A stretch of DNA of 64,000 nucleotides from Larix kaempferi (lineage: Eukaryota; Streptophyta; Pinopsida; Pinales; Pinaceae). Below the pieces are notes generated by a model that worked only from the letters and a program-made list of their open reading frames with translations, ran no database searches and was not told the DNA's origin. The position numbers and the translations under genes are program-made. This document shows, piece after piece, positions 45,601-57,188 of this stretch (the stretch's first letter is position 1; every line of letters starts with the position of its first letter). Location of the stretch: positions 12,079,501-12,143,500 of the forward strand of contig BSBM01000372.1 in NCBI GenBank assembly GCA_027924585.1. The letters run 5' to 3'.

Positions 45601-48252
45601 ATGCGAAAAGACAAAAGTAAAAGCGATTATGTTTTAAAGGGAGATGGTCTTGGGATCAAAGATTCTAACTGGCAACAAATTGATCACGCATTGGCTACAA
45701 GCAATCTGTTTCGACTAGACAATTTTCACTATGAGCCAGGAAATTGCCTGTTTGACGCACTTGCAGTATTGTTGCATTTCCGATATACATCAATAGAGAT
45801 AAGGGAAGGAATTGTGAATCATTTTCGTGTTTGTCTAGATCAGAAAGATCCCTCTGCATTGTTATCGATGCGCACAGAATTGACAGTTGACTATTTGCTA
45901 GAATTGCATAACATAGGAAATGTCAACGAATATCTCAATCGCATGTCGCAATCTGCTTCGCAGCCAGATGATCAAAGTGTATATGGACTATGGGGTGATA
46001 TATTTTGCATCAAGTGGTTTTCAAAATGGTTGAACGTTCCAGTCGCTGTTTGGTCATTAACAAAAGAAACAAAATACCTTCATTTCAATTCTGGGAAATT
46101 TGAATATTGCTACAATATATTGTTCCATGACCACACACTAGCTTCTGGCCACTTCGAACCGTTGTTGTCATATAAAACAATGGAAGCCAATAGACAAGCC
46201 GTTGATATGCTTCCTCATAGCGCAAATGTAAATCAATGTCTATATAACCAAGTTGAAATGTCATATCGACTTCCTGGCAATTGTCATGAGTTCTTGTTTG
46301 AATCAATTTCCAAATTAACACTCTTCGCTGATGGACAAAGTGTTAGAAAAGCAGTTGCGCAAAGCTTTTATAATTGTATTGCTTCAAACGATATTAGAGC
46401 AATAAAATGCTTGGACATATATCTTGATAAAAACACATTAGCAGATACATCTCTTGTTTCTGGATGGGAAACCTATATTATGCATTTGGCAGAGCCATAT
46501 ATCATTGGTCATATAGAAGGAGATCGATTTGCTCTCCAATGGTTATGTGAGCTACTAGGCACTAACATACATCTATGGAGCAATAATTTGCAAGAAAATA
46601 TTGCAACATTCTATGCAACAAATAGATCGTCAAATGTTCTATGCCTAGTGCAACATGTAATAGATAAAATGCATTCGCATTTCCAACCTTTGTTACAAGA
46701 ACATTGTGGAAATAAAATGCCCTTTCCGCCCAATTGCAAGAGAAATACTTCTACTGCAATTGCAACGGATAATTCTGAAAAGAACAAACAGACAATAGGA
46801 AAAGAAAACATTGTAGACAAGAACATTGACAAGGGATCCTTGAACAAACCAATATACATAAATGCAATTAAAGTAAAAAGGCAAAAACAAAAGATAGGAA
46901 ACATAGAACAAAAAAACTCTTGCATAGCTGAGCAATTTTCAAAAAGCAAAACCAGTATGCAAACATGCATTGATGACAATACACAAAAAAACTTACGCTT
47001 GTTGAAACACAATATGCGTAGACAAGGAATGCACATTCGTCAAAAGCAAAAGGAATGTACAAAGGCAAAGAAAGCAGTTGTTAGATACTTAAAAGCTATT
47101 CAAGACACACCTATTCATGCATGTTCTGTGTGTAAACAACTGCATTTTAAAAAAGACATTTGTTGTGTGAACAACACAATTAAATTAGCTTTCCAGGCTC
47201 TAGAAAATACAGAAGATGTGTCATGTGCAATGCTACTTGTTCAAATTTGTAGACCTTGCAAGAAAGCAATTGCTAATGGGAAATTGCCTATGTTTGCATC
47301 GCCTACACGAATCTGGCGCAATAACATATTGCCATCTGTAACTATACTGACTCCTTTGGAAGAACGATTGGTGTCACCAAGAATAGCCTTTGCACAGATA
47401 AGACAACTTGGTTATAAAAGAGCACAAATTGGGCTAACTGGCTCAATTATCAATGTCCCTGCAGACTTGGATAGAGTTCAAACAGCATTGCCTAGAAGTC
47501 TAGATGACAATTTGACAGTTGCAGTTATGCTAAAGCGAAAATTGGAATACAAAAACGCATATCTATCTGGAAATATTCGGCCAAAGATCATTATGAATGC
47601 GTTGAGTGATTTATGCAAAACCGAACTTTATAAAATTGAAGGCATTGTAATCGATACTAATTGGGAAAAAATATTTAGTGAAATAGCGAAACAACAGTCA
47701 AATACTCAAGAAACAACGGAACAAACAGATGATGATGAAAATGAAATAAACATAGAACCAATATCAGAAACATTGATACATGGATATGGAGAAACACATC
47801 TAATAGATGACTTAGACAACAAAATCATAGAAATTGCACCTTCTGAGAACTTTCGACGATTGAGCATTTTCCAAGACAAATACTCTGAAGAGCTAAATTT
47901 TCCTACACTTTTCTACGGATTTAGTCGACCAAATGAAATTTTCGATCGCTTCTCTTATCAACAAGTATCACAGTGGGAGCTACAACATGAAAGTACAGAC
48001 TTTGAAACACATTGCACGAATATTTTCTTTAAAGCAATTAAAGTCATAATAAAACAAGTAAAAAACACTGCTTGGATATCAATTCGCATGGGAGAATTAA
48101 AGGACAAAAAAATATTGGCAAGAGATGTCAAGTCAAAAGACAATCTTGTAAAAATACTCCAATCTCCGATTGGGTATCGTACGTTGAAAGCGATTAGAAC
48201 ATCACTTGACTACTTTGAAAATATGAAAAAAGATCTATTTGCAATGATTTGA
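45601..48252 (+). pseudogene. Helentron protein, N-terminal part: two OTU domains and zinc-finger region
   Basis: 883 codons from ATG to a TGA at 48250-48252. OTU domain 1: GNCLFDALAVLL (Cys49) with the C-terminal histidine in GHFEPLLS (His184). OTU domain 2: LPGNCHEFLFESISKL (Cys228) with HSHFQPLL (His360). OTU proteins are papain-like cysteine proteases that usually cleave ubiquitin. A basic linker of about 130 residues follows, then the Helitron zinc finger (CSVC at 508-511, CRPC at 550-553) and the DUF6570-type region with ILTPLEERLVSPRIAFAQIR and GSIINVPADL. The last residues run AMI-stop; the next codons QLGPPTFFLTF continue the family motif in frame. The TGA therefore most likely replaces a CGA arginine codon. 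A spliced leader exon upstream is possible. Codons are AT-rich like the flanks. Confidence 0.88.
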
Positions 48253-49095
48253 CAACTTGGTCCTCCTACATTCTTTTTAACCTTTACAAGTGCTGAACAC
48301 CTTTGGGCACCTTTATGCAATGCGTTGAAACAAATTGAGGAAAAACATTTGTCAGATTTACAAGACAATGCATTGGAAGAAAATATTGATACGTTAATAA
48401 GAAGACACCCAGTGATTTGTACTCGCTACTATAGACACAAAATAGCAGCACTAAAGTCTCTTATGTTAAAAAACAATACATTGTTTGGAAAAATACAAGA
48501 TTTTTTTTTTACGACCGAATTTCAACAAAGAGGAAATGAGCATGAACATGGACTAATTTGGATTCAAAATGCACCTGTCTATGGAAAAAATTCAAACGAG
48601 GAGATTATTAGTTTTTTTGATCGCTATATATTCACAGACTCGTTTTTACTTGATCAAAATCTTATTCAAATTCAAACACATCGTCACACAAAAACATGTA
48701 GAAAACATCGACATTACACGTGTAGATTCAATTTCCCATTGCCTCCTATGGATAGGACCATCATTCTAGAGCCACTAGAGAATGCTCCAGATGATCTCAT
48801 TCAAAGAGAAAAAAAGGTATTTGTTCTTATTGAACATAACGAATATTCTAAAAACATGTCATTTGCACAATTACTCCTAGATCTAGAACTAACCAGAGAT
48901 GAATACATTTTGCTACTACGGTCTTTGCTTTCTCGGTCTACCTTAATACTAAAAAGAGATCCTGCTGACATTTGGATCAATTCATTTTGCAAAAGCGATA
49001 CCAGAGTTATGGCAGGCAAATACAGATGCACAATATATCTTAGATGCTTATGCTACAGCAACATATGTAAGCTCTTACATCACCAAATTTGATAG
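48253..49095 (+). pseudogene. Helentron protein, HUH replication initiator
   Basis: This continues the same frame after the TGA. RCR motif 1 region: QLGPPTFFLTFTSAEHLW. Motif 2 (HUH): FQQRGNEHEHGLIWIQNAP, with the metal-binding His-x-His near 48541-48550. Then come KTCRKHRHYTCRFNFPLPPM and LKRDPADIWINSF. A one-base shift at about 48985-48995 moves the frame, which continues as AIPELWQANTDAQYILDAYA and YVSSYITKFDRSM. This is motif 3, whose tyrosines nick and hold the DNA strand. HUH enzymes start rolling-circle transfer by cutting one strand. Every catalytic motif is present, so apart from the TGA and this shift the protein looks functional. Confidence 0.88.
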
Positions 49096-51958
49096 ATCGA
49101 TGACAAATGCTTTCAAAAAGATCAAAGAACAATGTCTTCTTGAGAATGATGGAAAGATCGAAACAATACGTAAGCTTGGAAATGCGCTTCTGAACATGCA
49201 ACAAATGTCTACTAGACAAGCAGTACATGTCATATTGTCGTTATCTCTACATTCATCCTCCAGGAAGACTATTTTCATTAACACTGCTCCGGACGACAAA
49301 AAAATAGTTGTCTTGAAAAAACCATCACTTTTGGAAAAAGAACCAGATGACTCTGACGATATTATTTGCCCATCAATTTTGGACAAATACATTGCACGTC
49401 CTGTTGAGCTTGAAAACATCTCCTTGGAAGAATATGCATCTTTCTATTCTTGTATCCACTCAATTACAAGAAAAAGAAATAGACCATGTATCATACGATT
49501 TATTCACTATAACAAACAAAAAGACCCTGAAAATTTCTTTAGAGAAAAGATCATCCTCTTTATGCCGCATAGAGACAACTGCAACCTACTAAAAAGCAAT
49601 TTCAAAACATGGTCTGATGCATATGTTGCATTCAAAGAACAAATAGACATTGTTGAACAAAACTTTATTGCACCAACAACAACAAAGTGGGGTGACCTTG
49701 ATAATGCTGTTGAAACAATTGAATTGCAAGACACAACTATCGCTCCTTTGACAATAGACAAAACAACAACTACTTCTGCGTTTGAACAATATGACATTCA
49801 ACATGATCTAATCCGAAAAAGTGCGTCCAATGGATCAAAAGCTGAAAGTGGGTGCATCTTGACAGAAAAGCCATTTCTATTGAACATGCATGAATATCAT
49901 GCAATTCGAAGAAAGCTAAATACTGAACAACAATCAATTGTGAAAGAAGTTATTGCAAGGAAAAAAAACAATCCGTTGACTCCAATTCGCTTGTTCCTGA
50001 CAGGAGGGGCAGGAACAGGTAAAACTTACACCGCAAAAGCAATCTATGATGGTCTTTTGCATTACTATGACAAGGAAATTGGTAGTGATCCTTTAAAGAA
50101 AAAGGGTCTTATACTTGCATTTACTGGAAAAGCAGCATATAATGCAGGTGGCATTACAGTCCACTCTGCTCTCAGACTGCCGCTAAGTTCAAACATGCTT
50201 CCTCTAAATTCAAACACCCTTGATCTTTTGACAAAAGATTGTGAACAACTTCGAGTATTGTTGATTGATGAAGTCTCTTTAATAGGGTCTCGAATGCTAC
50301 ACAACATTGACAAACGACTACGTGAAATCATGCACACACCAACAAAAGCATTTGGAAACCTTGATGTCATATTCTGTGGTGATTTGTGTCAAGCACAACC
50401 TGTTCAGGATTGTTGGATTTTTGAACAACCAAGATTCCAACAACAAACATTTCCTTACACATTTTGGTCTGATGCCATAAAATGCTATGAACTTACAACA
50501 GTTGTACATCAAAGAAATCAAAAATTCATATCAATTTTGAATAGAATTAGAACATGCTCTCAAACACTGGATGACATAGATTACTTAAACCAACATTGCT
50601 ACAAACAACCACCAGTAGATGCAACGTTTCCTTATCTTTTCTATAGTAATAAGGATGTTCAACAACATAACTCAAAAATGTTATCAGCTATGCAAACAGA
50701 AACATTCACACTAGTAGCACATGATAGCAAAATTGAGTCAATTGAAAAAAATGACCATAGACAAAAGACATTGCGACTTCCCTCTATGATAGTAGTGAAA
50801 AAGGATATGCTTATTGAACTAGTTGGAGGAAACTACTCAATTGAGGATGGCTTGGTCAATGGTGCAGAAGGTGTGTTTAAACACTATACACAAACAAGCC
50901 ATGATATTGTTTGGATTGAGTTTGCAGATCCAAAAGTTGGAGACAAGCAACGTGCTACTATGCAACATCTTTATACACCTGCCGTAAAGTCCAGTTGGAC
51001 ACCAATCAAAAGAATTGTGATACAAACAACACTTGAAAATAAAATGAATGTTATGCGAGCACAATTCCCAATTCAGTTAGCATGTGCAAGGACAATCCAT
51101 AGAGCACAAGGATTGACAATGAACAAATTAGCATTTGACCCAAAAGGAATTAAGAGACATGGCCTTGTTTACTCTGCGCTGTCACGTGTCAAAGATATTG
51201 ATTGTCTTTATCTTTTAAACAAGTTAGAACAAAGAAATTTTATAACTTGTCCAAAAGTCATGACTGAAATAAATAGATTAAAAACGCATGCGAGTTTGCA
51301 ATTTGAATACGGTTTGCATTCAATGCCAAATGTTAGGCAATTACTCATTTCATCATTGAACACACGCAGCTTGCTTTTGCACTATGATGATGTTCTGAAT
51401 GATCATGAACTTATGCAAGCAGACATTTTATGTTTGCAAGAAACTCACATGCACACACTTGCCAAAGAAACAGCAATGATAGAAAAATACAATTTCTTTT
51501 CAGCATTTTCAATGCATGGAATCCTTACATTGATTAAAAAACACATTGCCATCATCGATTTTAAAAACTATACAAGAAACTCCACCGAAGCAATTTGCAT
51601 AGATCTTGAATTAGGGTACAATGTATTGAAAGTACTGAACATTTACAATAGACCATGTGGTGTGCTTGATGATCTCTTTCATATATTGAGTTGCATTTTG
51701 TCAACTTGCACACCAACTACTCAAATCCTAGTAGCTGGTGACCTGAACATTGACATGTTGCAAGAAACAACATCGAAAAGGAAATTGCAAATGTTTATGC
51801 AAATGAAAGGCTTGACACTGAAAACAACAAAAGCAACAACAAACACCGGTTCAATGCTTGATCACTGCTGGACAAATTTGAAACACAGAGATATTGTTTT
51901 CAATATTTCAGATGCTTATTGGACTGATCACTATTCAACTTTCTTATCAATCCTTTGA
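49018..51958 (+). pseudogene. Helentron protein, PIF1 helicase and C-terminal endonuclease
   Basis: From the first methionine of the frame (49100) 952 residues run to a stop at 51956. The PIF1-family superfamily 1B helicase shows motif I GGAGTGKTYTAK (about residue 302), Ia LAFTGKAAYNAGG, II LLIDEVSLIG, III VIFCGDLCQAQPVQ, IV VVHQRN, V ACARTIHRAQGLTMNK and VI YSALSRVKDIDCLYLL. Fused behind it is an exonuclease-III-type endonuclease: LLISSLNTRSLLLH, ILCLQETHMH (catalytic Glu), VAGDLNIDM, SMLDHCWTN and DAYWTDHYSTF (the final Asp-His pair). The helicase unwinds the donor strand; the endonuclease is the hallmark of Helentrons. The open frame is clean for almost 3 kb and no key residue is missing. 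Helicase alone would suggest a cellular PIF1, but the fusion rules that out. Confidence 0.93.
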
Positions 51959-52740
51959 TAAAAAAGTGTAGTCTATTCAATTTTGCATCATCTAATTTTA
52001 TTGTCTTGCTATCTATGGACGGATCCATGATAGCATATTTGCACGAAATCAAAAGTAGGTACTTTTTTTTCTTCTGCAACTTTCATGCACTTTAAACCAC
52101 AACAATTTGATTTTTGCCTACTCACACTAAGCTAGGTTTAAATTAGCTTTGGGCATTTGCAACATTGATGTCATACCTATGAGTTTAAACTCTGTCAAAC
52201 TTTCTCATATTCTTGTAATCTATTTCGTGATGTCAACTTTTGCTTTTTTTATTGTCGAAAGTTGTTTACATTTTGTTTTGTTCACAGTTCAGATCTAAAA
52301 AATAGCAATTATGCCACAACATATGTAAACACTCTTTACAAAAAGTATTCACCTGCTGTCTCCATTTTATAAAAATGCACACCATATGTAAGCTACATAA
52401 AATGTTTTAATAACAAATTCTTATGTTCAAGATAATTGTAAATGAAAAATTGTTCAATATTTGGCTGTAAATAACATAGTTTTCAGCACTTGTTTAATTG
52501 AAATTCTTAACATTACATAGACTTTGCACTATGCAAATGTTAAAAATCCAGTCAAAGAATTATAGACATTTGTTTTCTTTTGCTTTTCTTCTTTTCATGC
52601 TATTTGTTTGTTGTCATATTTTCTATCTGTTATAAATCTCTTCTACTTTTTACACTAATTAGCAATTTCAGCTACAGCTGATTTGCTTAATACTTTTCGC
52701 ATGCACAGCTTTTGAAACTGAAATTGAAAATTGAAAAATA
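51959..52740. other. Non-coding spacer between Helentron genes
   Basis: AT-rich sequence, no coding similarity. It should hold the promoter of the RPA-like gene; I see no unambiguous TATA box placement. Confidence 0.4.
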
Positions 52741-55700
52741 ATGGAAAATGGTTCATTGCCCATGCACAACACAACAAAAACAACATTAGCACCAAACAGC
52801 CCAACAATGGAAGTAGTGTCAACTCCTGAAAGTGCAAAAAGGTATGCAATTATTTTCGTCCTGATTGCTTTTTACATCATTTTTAACACTTGAAACTTTC
52901 TCATTTTCTTTTACAATTTTCTAGCACAGAAAACAATAGAATATAACTATTGCATTGACAAATATTTCCTCAAGCTTGATTTAAGTTTCAACATTCCTAT
53001 TATTGATTGCTGATAATTTCTTTCTTCGGCTTTTTCTCTAACTATAACAATAGCAGGTTCAGACAAACACCTCCAGAAGCAGCTACTATTATAGAGCTAT
53101 GCACAACAACACCAAAAATTGTTTTCGAAGGAGACATCTTGGCCGTATATGGGCCCGCACAGTACAAAATACAAACTTCTCCTGTAAAGGCACAAATACT
53201 GCATGCAGACTTTGTTGATAGAGATGGGCTAATGACAATCATTGCTGGAATAAGTGACAATTTGCTCAAACGTTTTGGAAGCTATTTCTCAACTAGCAAA
53301 AGTCTAAGAATCACTCGATTTGGGATTAAAAAAAAAGGCCAGTATGACAGAGGCGATGCCAAGTACTCAATAGTCATATTCCCCCATACAATAATTGAGA
53401 CAATTGATCGAGTTTACAAAATCAGAAAGCTAGCTCCAGATATGACAATTGGTGATCTGTTGTCATCCAATGACTCCTACTCTGTTGGCTCTGTTGCAGC
53501 AATTGTTGTTGCCTGTGAATACAACAACAAGCAATTTGACTTGTATATCAAAGACGGTGGAACGACAAACGACCATGCAACAGTAAATATGCTTACTTGT
53601 ATAGCTAGTGTTCTTTTGGAATCGCTGTTTTTTAAACGCAAATAAAATTTTCACTTTTTTATATAAACAAAAAAATAGGGAAAAAACAAACACAAATAGC
53701 TTCAACGATTTCTAATTACAATCTATGCTTATTAACTGTTGTCTTCTACTATTGCAGCTACAGCTCAATGAAGGCTACAAAGAACTGTTCTTGCAAATTC
53801 AAGAACAACTTGCATCTGATAATCCCCCATTCTATTTATTTAAAAACATTGTTCGAAATGATACGAAAACAAGCCACATGCTCCGGACCTGTGCAGCTAC
53901 TTTTATTGACCCTCTTAATGATGATTATGCAATTCAAAATTTACTGCCAATTATTGACTCAAAGACACAGGTCTGTTGAGAAATTGCTTCTTTCTCAAAC
54001 ATAATGTAGTTTGCTGCAAACTAGTTTCAGTGCTTAAGACCTTTCATCGTTTTTTTTTTCTCTTGTTCATTGTCTAAGTCCATTGCCTTTGTTATGTATA
54101 ATAGACTTTCTGATGACCAAGAATATTTAAACATCTCACATGAATGCCGCAGAAAACCAAATTGCTAAAAATAACTTGATAAAAGTTTCTCAAAATCTCA
54201 TCAAACTGATTCTCAAACAAGCTTTAATCACTGGAAAAGTTTGAATGTGCTTGTATTCCCATCAACATTGGGTAGTTTAGCTAAATATTAGCCCTTGATT
54301 TGTGCAAAGAAATATGGGGTTAATATTTCATCATTAGACCTTTGCCAATTGCTAAACCCTCTCATATCTCTTTGAGTTCTCATGGTTTCTCTCTTGTATC
54401 ACTGTTTCTGATCTTGAGTACACATTTTTCCTATAATAAAGAATCTTGTCTATTTGTAATTCTATCCTCAAGGCTAACAAGCACATGCTTGCCTAGGTCA
54501 TTGCTTTTAGGTTGTTTTATCCATTTGCAAAAGGGCCACTTTGAAAACTCCGTTTTAAAAACAAATCTGTAGATCTGGTTTCTGCAATCAGAAATCTCCT
54601 TTTCCGCTACTATATCTCCTGAGCACATATTGCTTAAAGCTATGGAATTTAAGCTCTTTTAGCCATTTAGACAAAAGTATTTGTTTTTCCAAAAAAACAA
54701 TCCAGTTGTTAGATTTATTTGAGCACATTATAACTAATTTTAAGTCTTCTTTGAGTCTCATTTGGAATCATATGTTTAAGCCTCTATCCATTTGGTCTTC
54801 CCAATAAGACATCTCATTTTTGCCATAGACAAGCACCCCAAATACTTTTAAACATAAAGGCAATCCATCACAAGCTTCTAAGAATTTATGAAAAGATTCA
54901 AATACTACGATTGGAAAAGACTGGTTGAAGGCATCAAAGCACAAGAGCTCTCGGGAGTATTGTGTATTGAGGTCAGTTGCTTTATAAATTGATGACGTTT
55001 CCACTCCCCAGCTTCTGATAACATCTTTATCTTGAGATGTAATCAATATCAAGCTCTCTTTGCAAAGAAGGCTTTTAGGTACCAAAAGTGCATCCAACTA
55101 ATTCACATTATCTAGATCATCTAAAATTATTCATGCTAGATAAGATGACAATGGCATGATTAGATTTTTGTGATCGGAAGATAGATGCAGAACACTTAAA
55201 GTGCCACGAGTCAGATTTTATATTTGTTTAACTGATCAAAATTGCATTTGCAGCGATGTTGCAAATTGCATATTTTGCTTTTTGCAAAAGTGCATTGTGT
55301 GTATGTACTCTCAATGTGAGAAGGAAAATTATGACAATGCAACCTTTGCATATCCATTAAATGGCACTCCTCTTTGCACATACAATATTTATTGCATGGT
55401 GACAAAGTACAATTTATTCTCTTTCTATGCATGCTCCAAAACATTGTTTGCATTGCAACAAATTTTATATTGAAGGCTATAACTCTGTTCACAACACTCT
55501 TATTCATCAGTTTCCAAAGATTGCTTTTTGCAATGTCTCTTTGATTTTACCCTTTGGCTAACAACAGTTAGCCAATGGCTACCTTGCCCATTACCTTTGT
55601 AATTAGTCATAGTGGTTTGAATCTAAGTTCAATTATTATTCAAATAAAAAAACATAGTTCTATTTAAAAATATGCTGATATTATATGCATTTTCTATGGT

Positions 55701-56077
55701 CATTTGTTCTTTGACTTTGACAGATACACAGAATACTGAAACCAAGAAATTCATTTGCACCTCCGTATCGATGCATCTGTGCTGAATGTAAACAACCACT
55801 CATGCAGAGCTGTGTGGTCTGTGCATTTTGCAAAAAAGAAATGGAAATTATATATGAGCATAGTCTGGAATGCAATCTAGACACAAATGATGGATTGATA
55901 GAATGCACATTGCGCAACCCACAGTTAAAAGAGTATTGTCCAGAAGTAGCAAATATTTCATTTGAAGAATACTCAAAAAACATATCATCAACAGTTTTCA
56001 ATCTGCGGAGGTTTTCCCAGCAAGGGATATTTATATTGGCTTTGGACAACAGCATCATCAACTTGAAAAGAAACTGA
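52741..56077 (+). CDS. RPA-like single-strand DNA binding protein of the Helentron, four exons
   Basis: Proposed exons 52741-52841, 53057-53582, 53758-53970 and 55724-56077 join without breaking the frame (phase 2, 0, 0) at GT-AG sites and give about 397 residues. Exon 2 is an OB-fold like that of RPA70 (FEGDILAVYGPAQYKIQTSP, ILHADFVDRDGLMTIIAGIS, KSLRITRFGIKKKGQYDRGD). Exon 4 carries a C-terminal zinc ribbon (YRCICAECKQPL ... CVVCAFCKKEMEI) as in RPA70. RPA-like proteins coat displaced single strands during rolling-circle transfer. A one-base shift near 56026-56034 would open YIGFGQQHHQLEKKLSFR, which splices at 56084 to 56725 and ends at 56761. The original C-terminus may have been that, in which case this copy is slightly truncated. 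Intron 3 is 1.75 kb and holds a foreign gene fragment. Confidence 0.72.
54420..55170 (-). pseudogene. TIR-NBS-LRR resistance gene fragment in intron 3 of the RPA-like gene
   Basis: On the minus strand from about 55150, LDDLDNVN (kinase-2 motif of the NB-ARC domain) is followed by LDALLVPKSLLCKESLILIT and SQDKDVIRSWGVE (RNBS-B). Then come ELLCFDAFNQ (RNBS-C), EACDGLPLCLKVFGVLVYGK (the GLPL motif) and SYWEDQMD, and after that ETQRRLKISYNVLK near 54700. The Asp-Asp in kinase-2 with a trailing Asp is the TIR class form. P-loop, TIR and clear leucine-rich repeats are missing, and several stops occur before 54640. NB-ARC proteins are intracellular immune receptors; this piece, in antisense to the Helentron genes, cannot act as one. 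Helitrons are known to pick up host gene pieces. Confidence 0.8.
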
Positions 56078-57088
56078 GTTTCAGGTACACAAATCTATTT
56101 TTTGTTCTAAAGAATTTAAGTTTTTTGTTCAATATTCCTGACCTCTGCAAACTGTGTTTTGAAAATTGTACTCAATTGCATTAGCTACAAACAGAAACAC
56201 TTTGGCATTTCCTCAGTTTACATTAATGGTTTGCAGCTTCAAAACATTTGGTGTATATCTAGTTTAACATATAATCATTTTTCAATTTATAAACTTTCCC
56301 TGGTTAGTTTTCGCTTAAACAATTTTCACAAAATTTTGATTCGCATTTGATTTTGAGTATGTGTTGCAAAGTTCGAAACTCTGATCATAGAATGGCATGA
56401 TTTAAATAGCTGCGATTTAAATATTAACATTTGGTGAAATGCTAATTTCAGTAGCCTAACACTCTAATTATTGATAAAATCTATATTGGAAAATAATTTA
56501 CTATAATTTATTACACAGCATGATACAATAATTTGTTATTCTTCGCAAGATTTTCTCTCTTGCTATATTGTTCCTAAAGATTCACTGCTTTGAAATTATG
56601 CAAATTGACATAAACTATGAGTACTTCAATATTATACTTGAAATAGTATCTAGTCTTTACAAATACTTCCATTCTTGCTACTTTTTTCCAATTATTCTGA
56701 CTATATTTTGAATGCTATTGGCAGGTACAACAACAATAAAAAACCACCACAATGGCAGTAGGGCTACAACGAATACAAAAGTTCATATTGCATAACATTT
56801 TTGCAACAAAAAAGTGCAAAGACCCATTTGCTCATGCAAAAGCACAATTGCAGTATGTTAGACTTATTGCCTTTTTTGGTCCTCTGGCTTATTAACAAAA
56901 CTCAGTCTGTTGGACTTATTCCTTTTTTGTCTTCTACTTTATTGACAGAAGTATCGAAGAACTATTTTTTTGCTTATGTAATGCCTTTAGACAATATAAA
57001 AAATACACTAAAACTCTTGTTGATTAACATTTTCATAGTTTTTGTCATCTGCTAAGCAGACAAATATACATACCACAGATTTACATAT
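56078..57088. other. 3' part of the Helentron or its flank
   Basis: An apparent splice acceptor at 56721-56724 and a short open frame to 56761 belong to the possible last exon of the RPA-like gene. A second short frame begins at the ATG at 56753 (MAVGLQRIQKFILHNIFATK). Otherwise no coding similarity is seen. The Helentron's right end should lie in or after this stretch. Confidence 0.35.
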
Positions 57089-57188
57089 ATAGTATAATAT
57101 TTTCTACATGGCAATATGTTCCTACATTGTCAAACTCAGTATAATATTTCCTACATGGCAATATGTTCCTACATTGTCAAACTCAGTT
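57089..57188. repeat. Two 48-bp direct repeats
   Basis: The segment TATAATATTTTCTACATGGC AATATGTTCCTACATTGTC, followed by AAACTCAG, occurs twice in tandem (57090-57138 and 57139-57187) with one difference. Confidence 0.85.

Larger units (their letters stand above)
45601..56761 (+). mobile_element. Helentron (Helitron2-type) rolling-circle transposon
   Basis: All coding is on the plus strand: a Rep-helicase-endonuclease protein (45601-51958) and an RPA-like gene (52741-56077, possibly to 56761). The C-terminal endonuclease and the N-terminal OTU domain mark the Helentron branch; an RPA-like companion is best known from plant Helitrons. The coordinates given are those of the coding content. 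I could not locate the true termini, which in this group are short subterminal repeats without target duplication. Confidence 0.85.

Noticed and set aside
46085-47068. Minus-strand frames within the Helentron protein gene
   Set aside because: They are the opposite strand of the OTU/zinc-finger coding sequence and show no domain.
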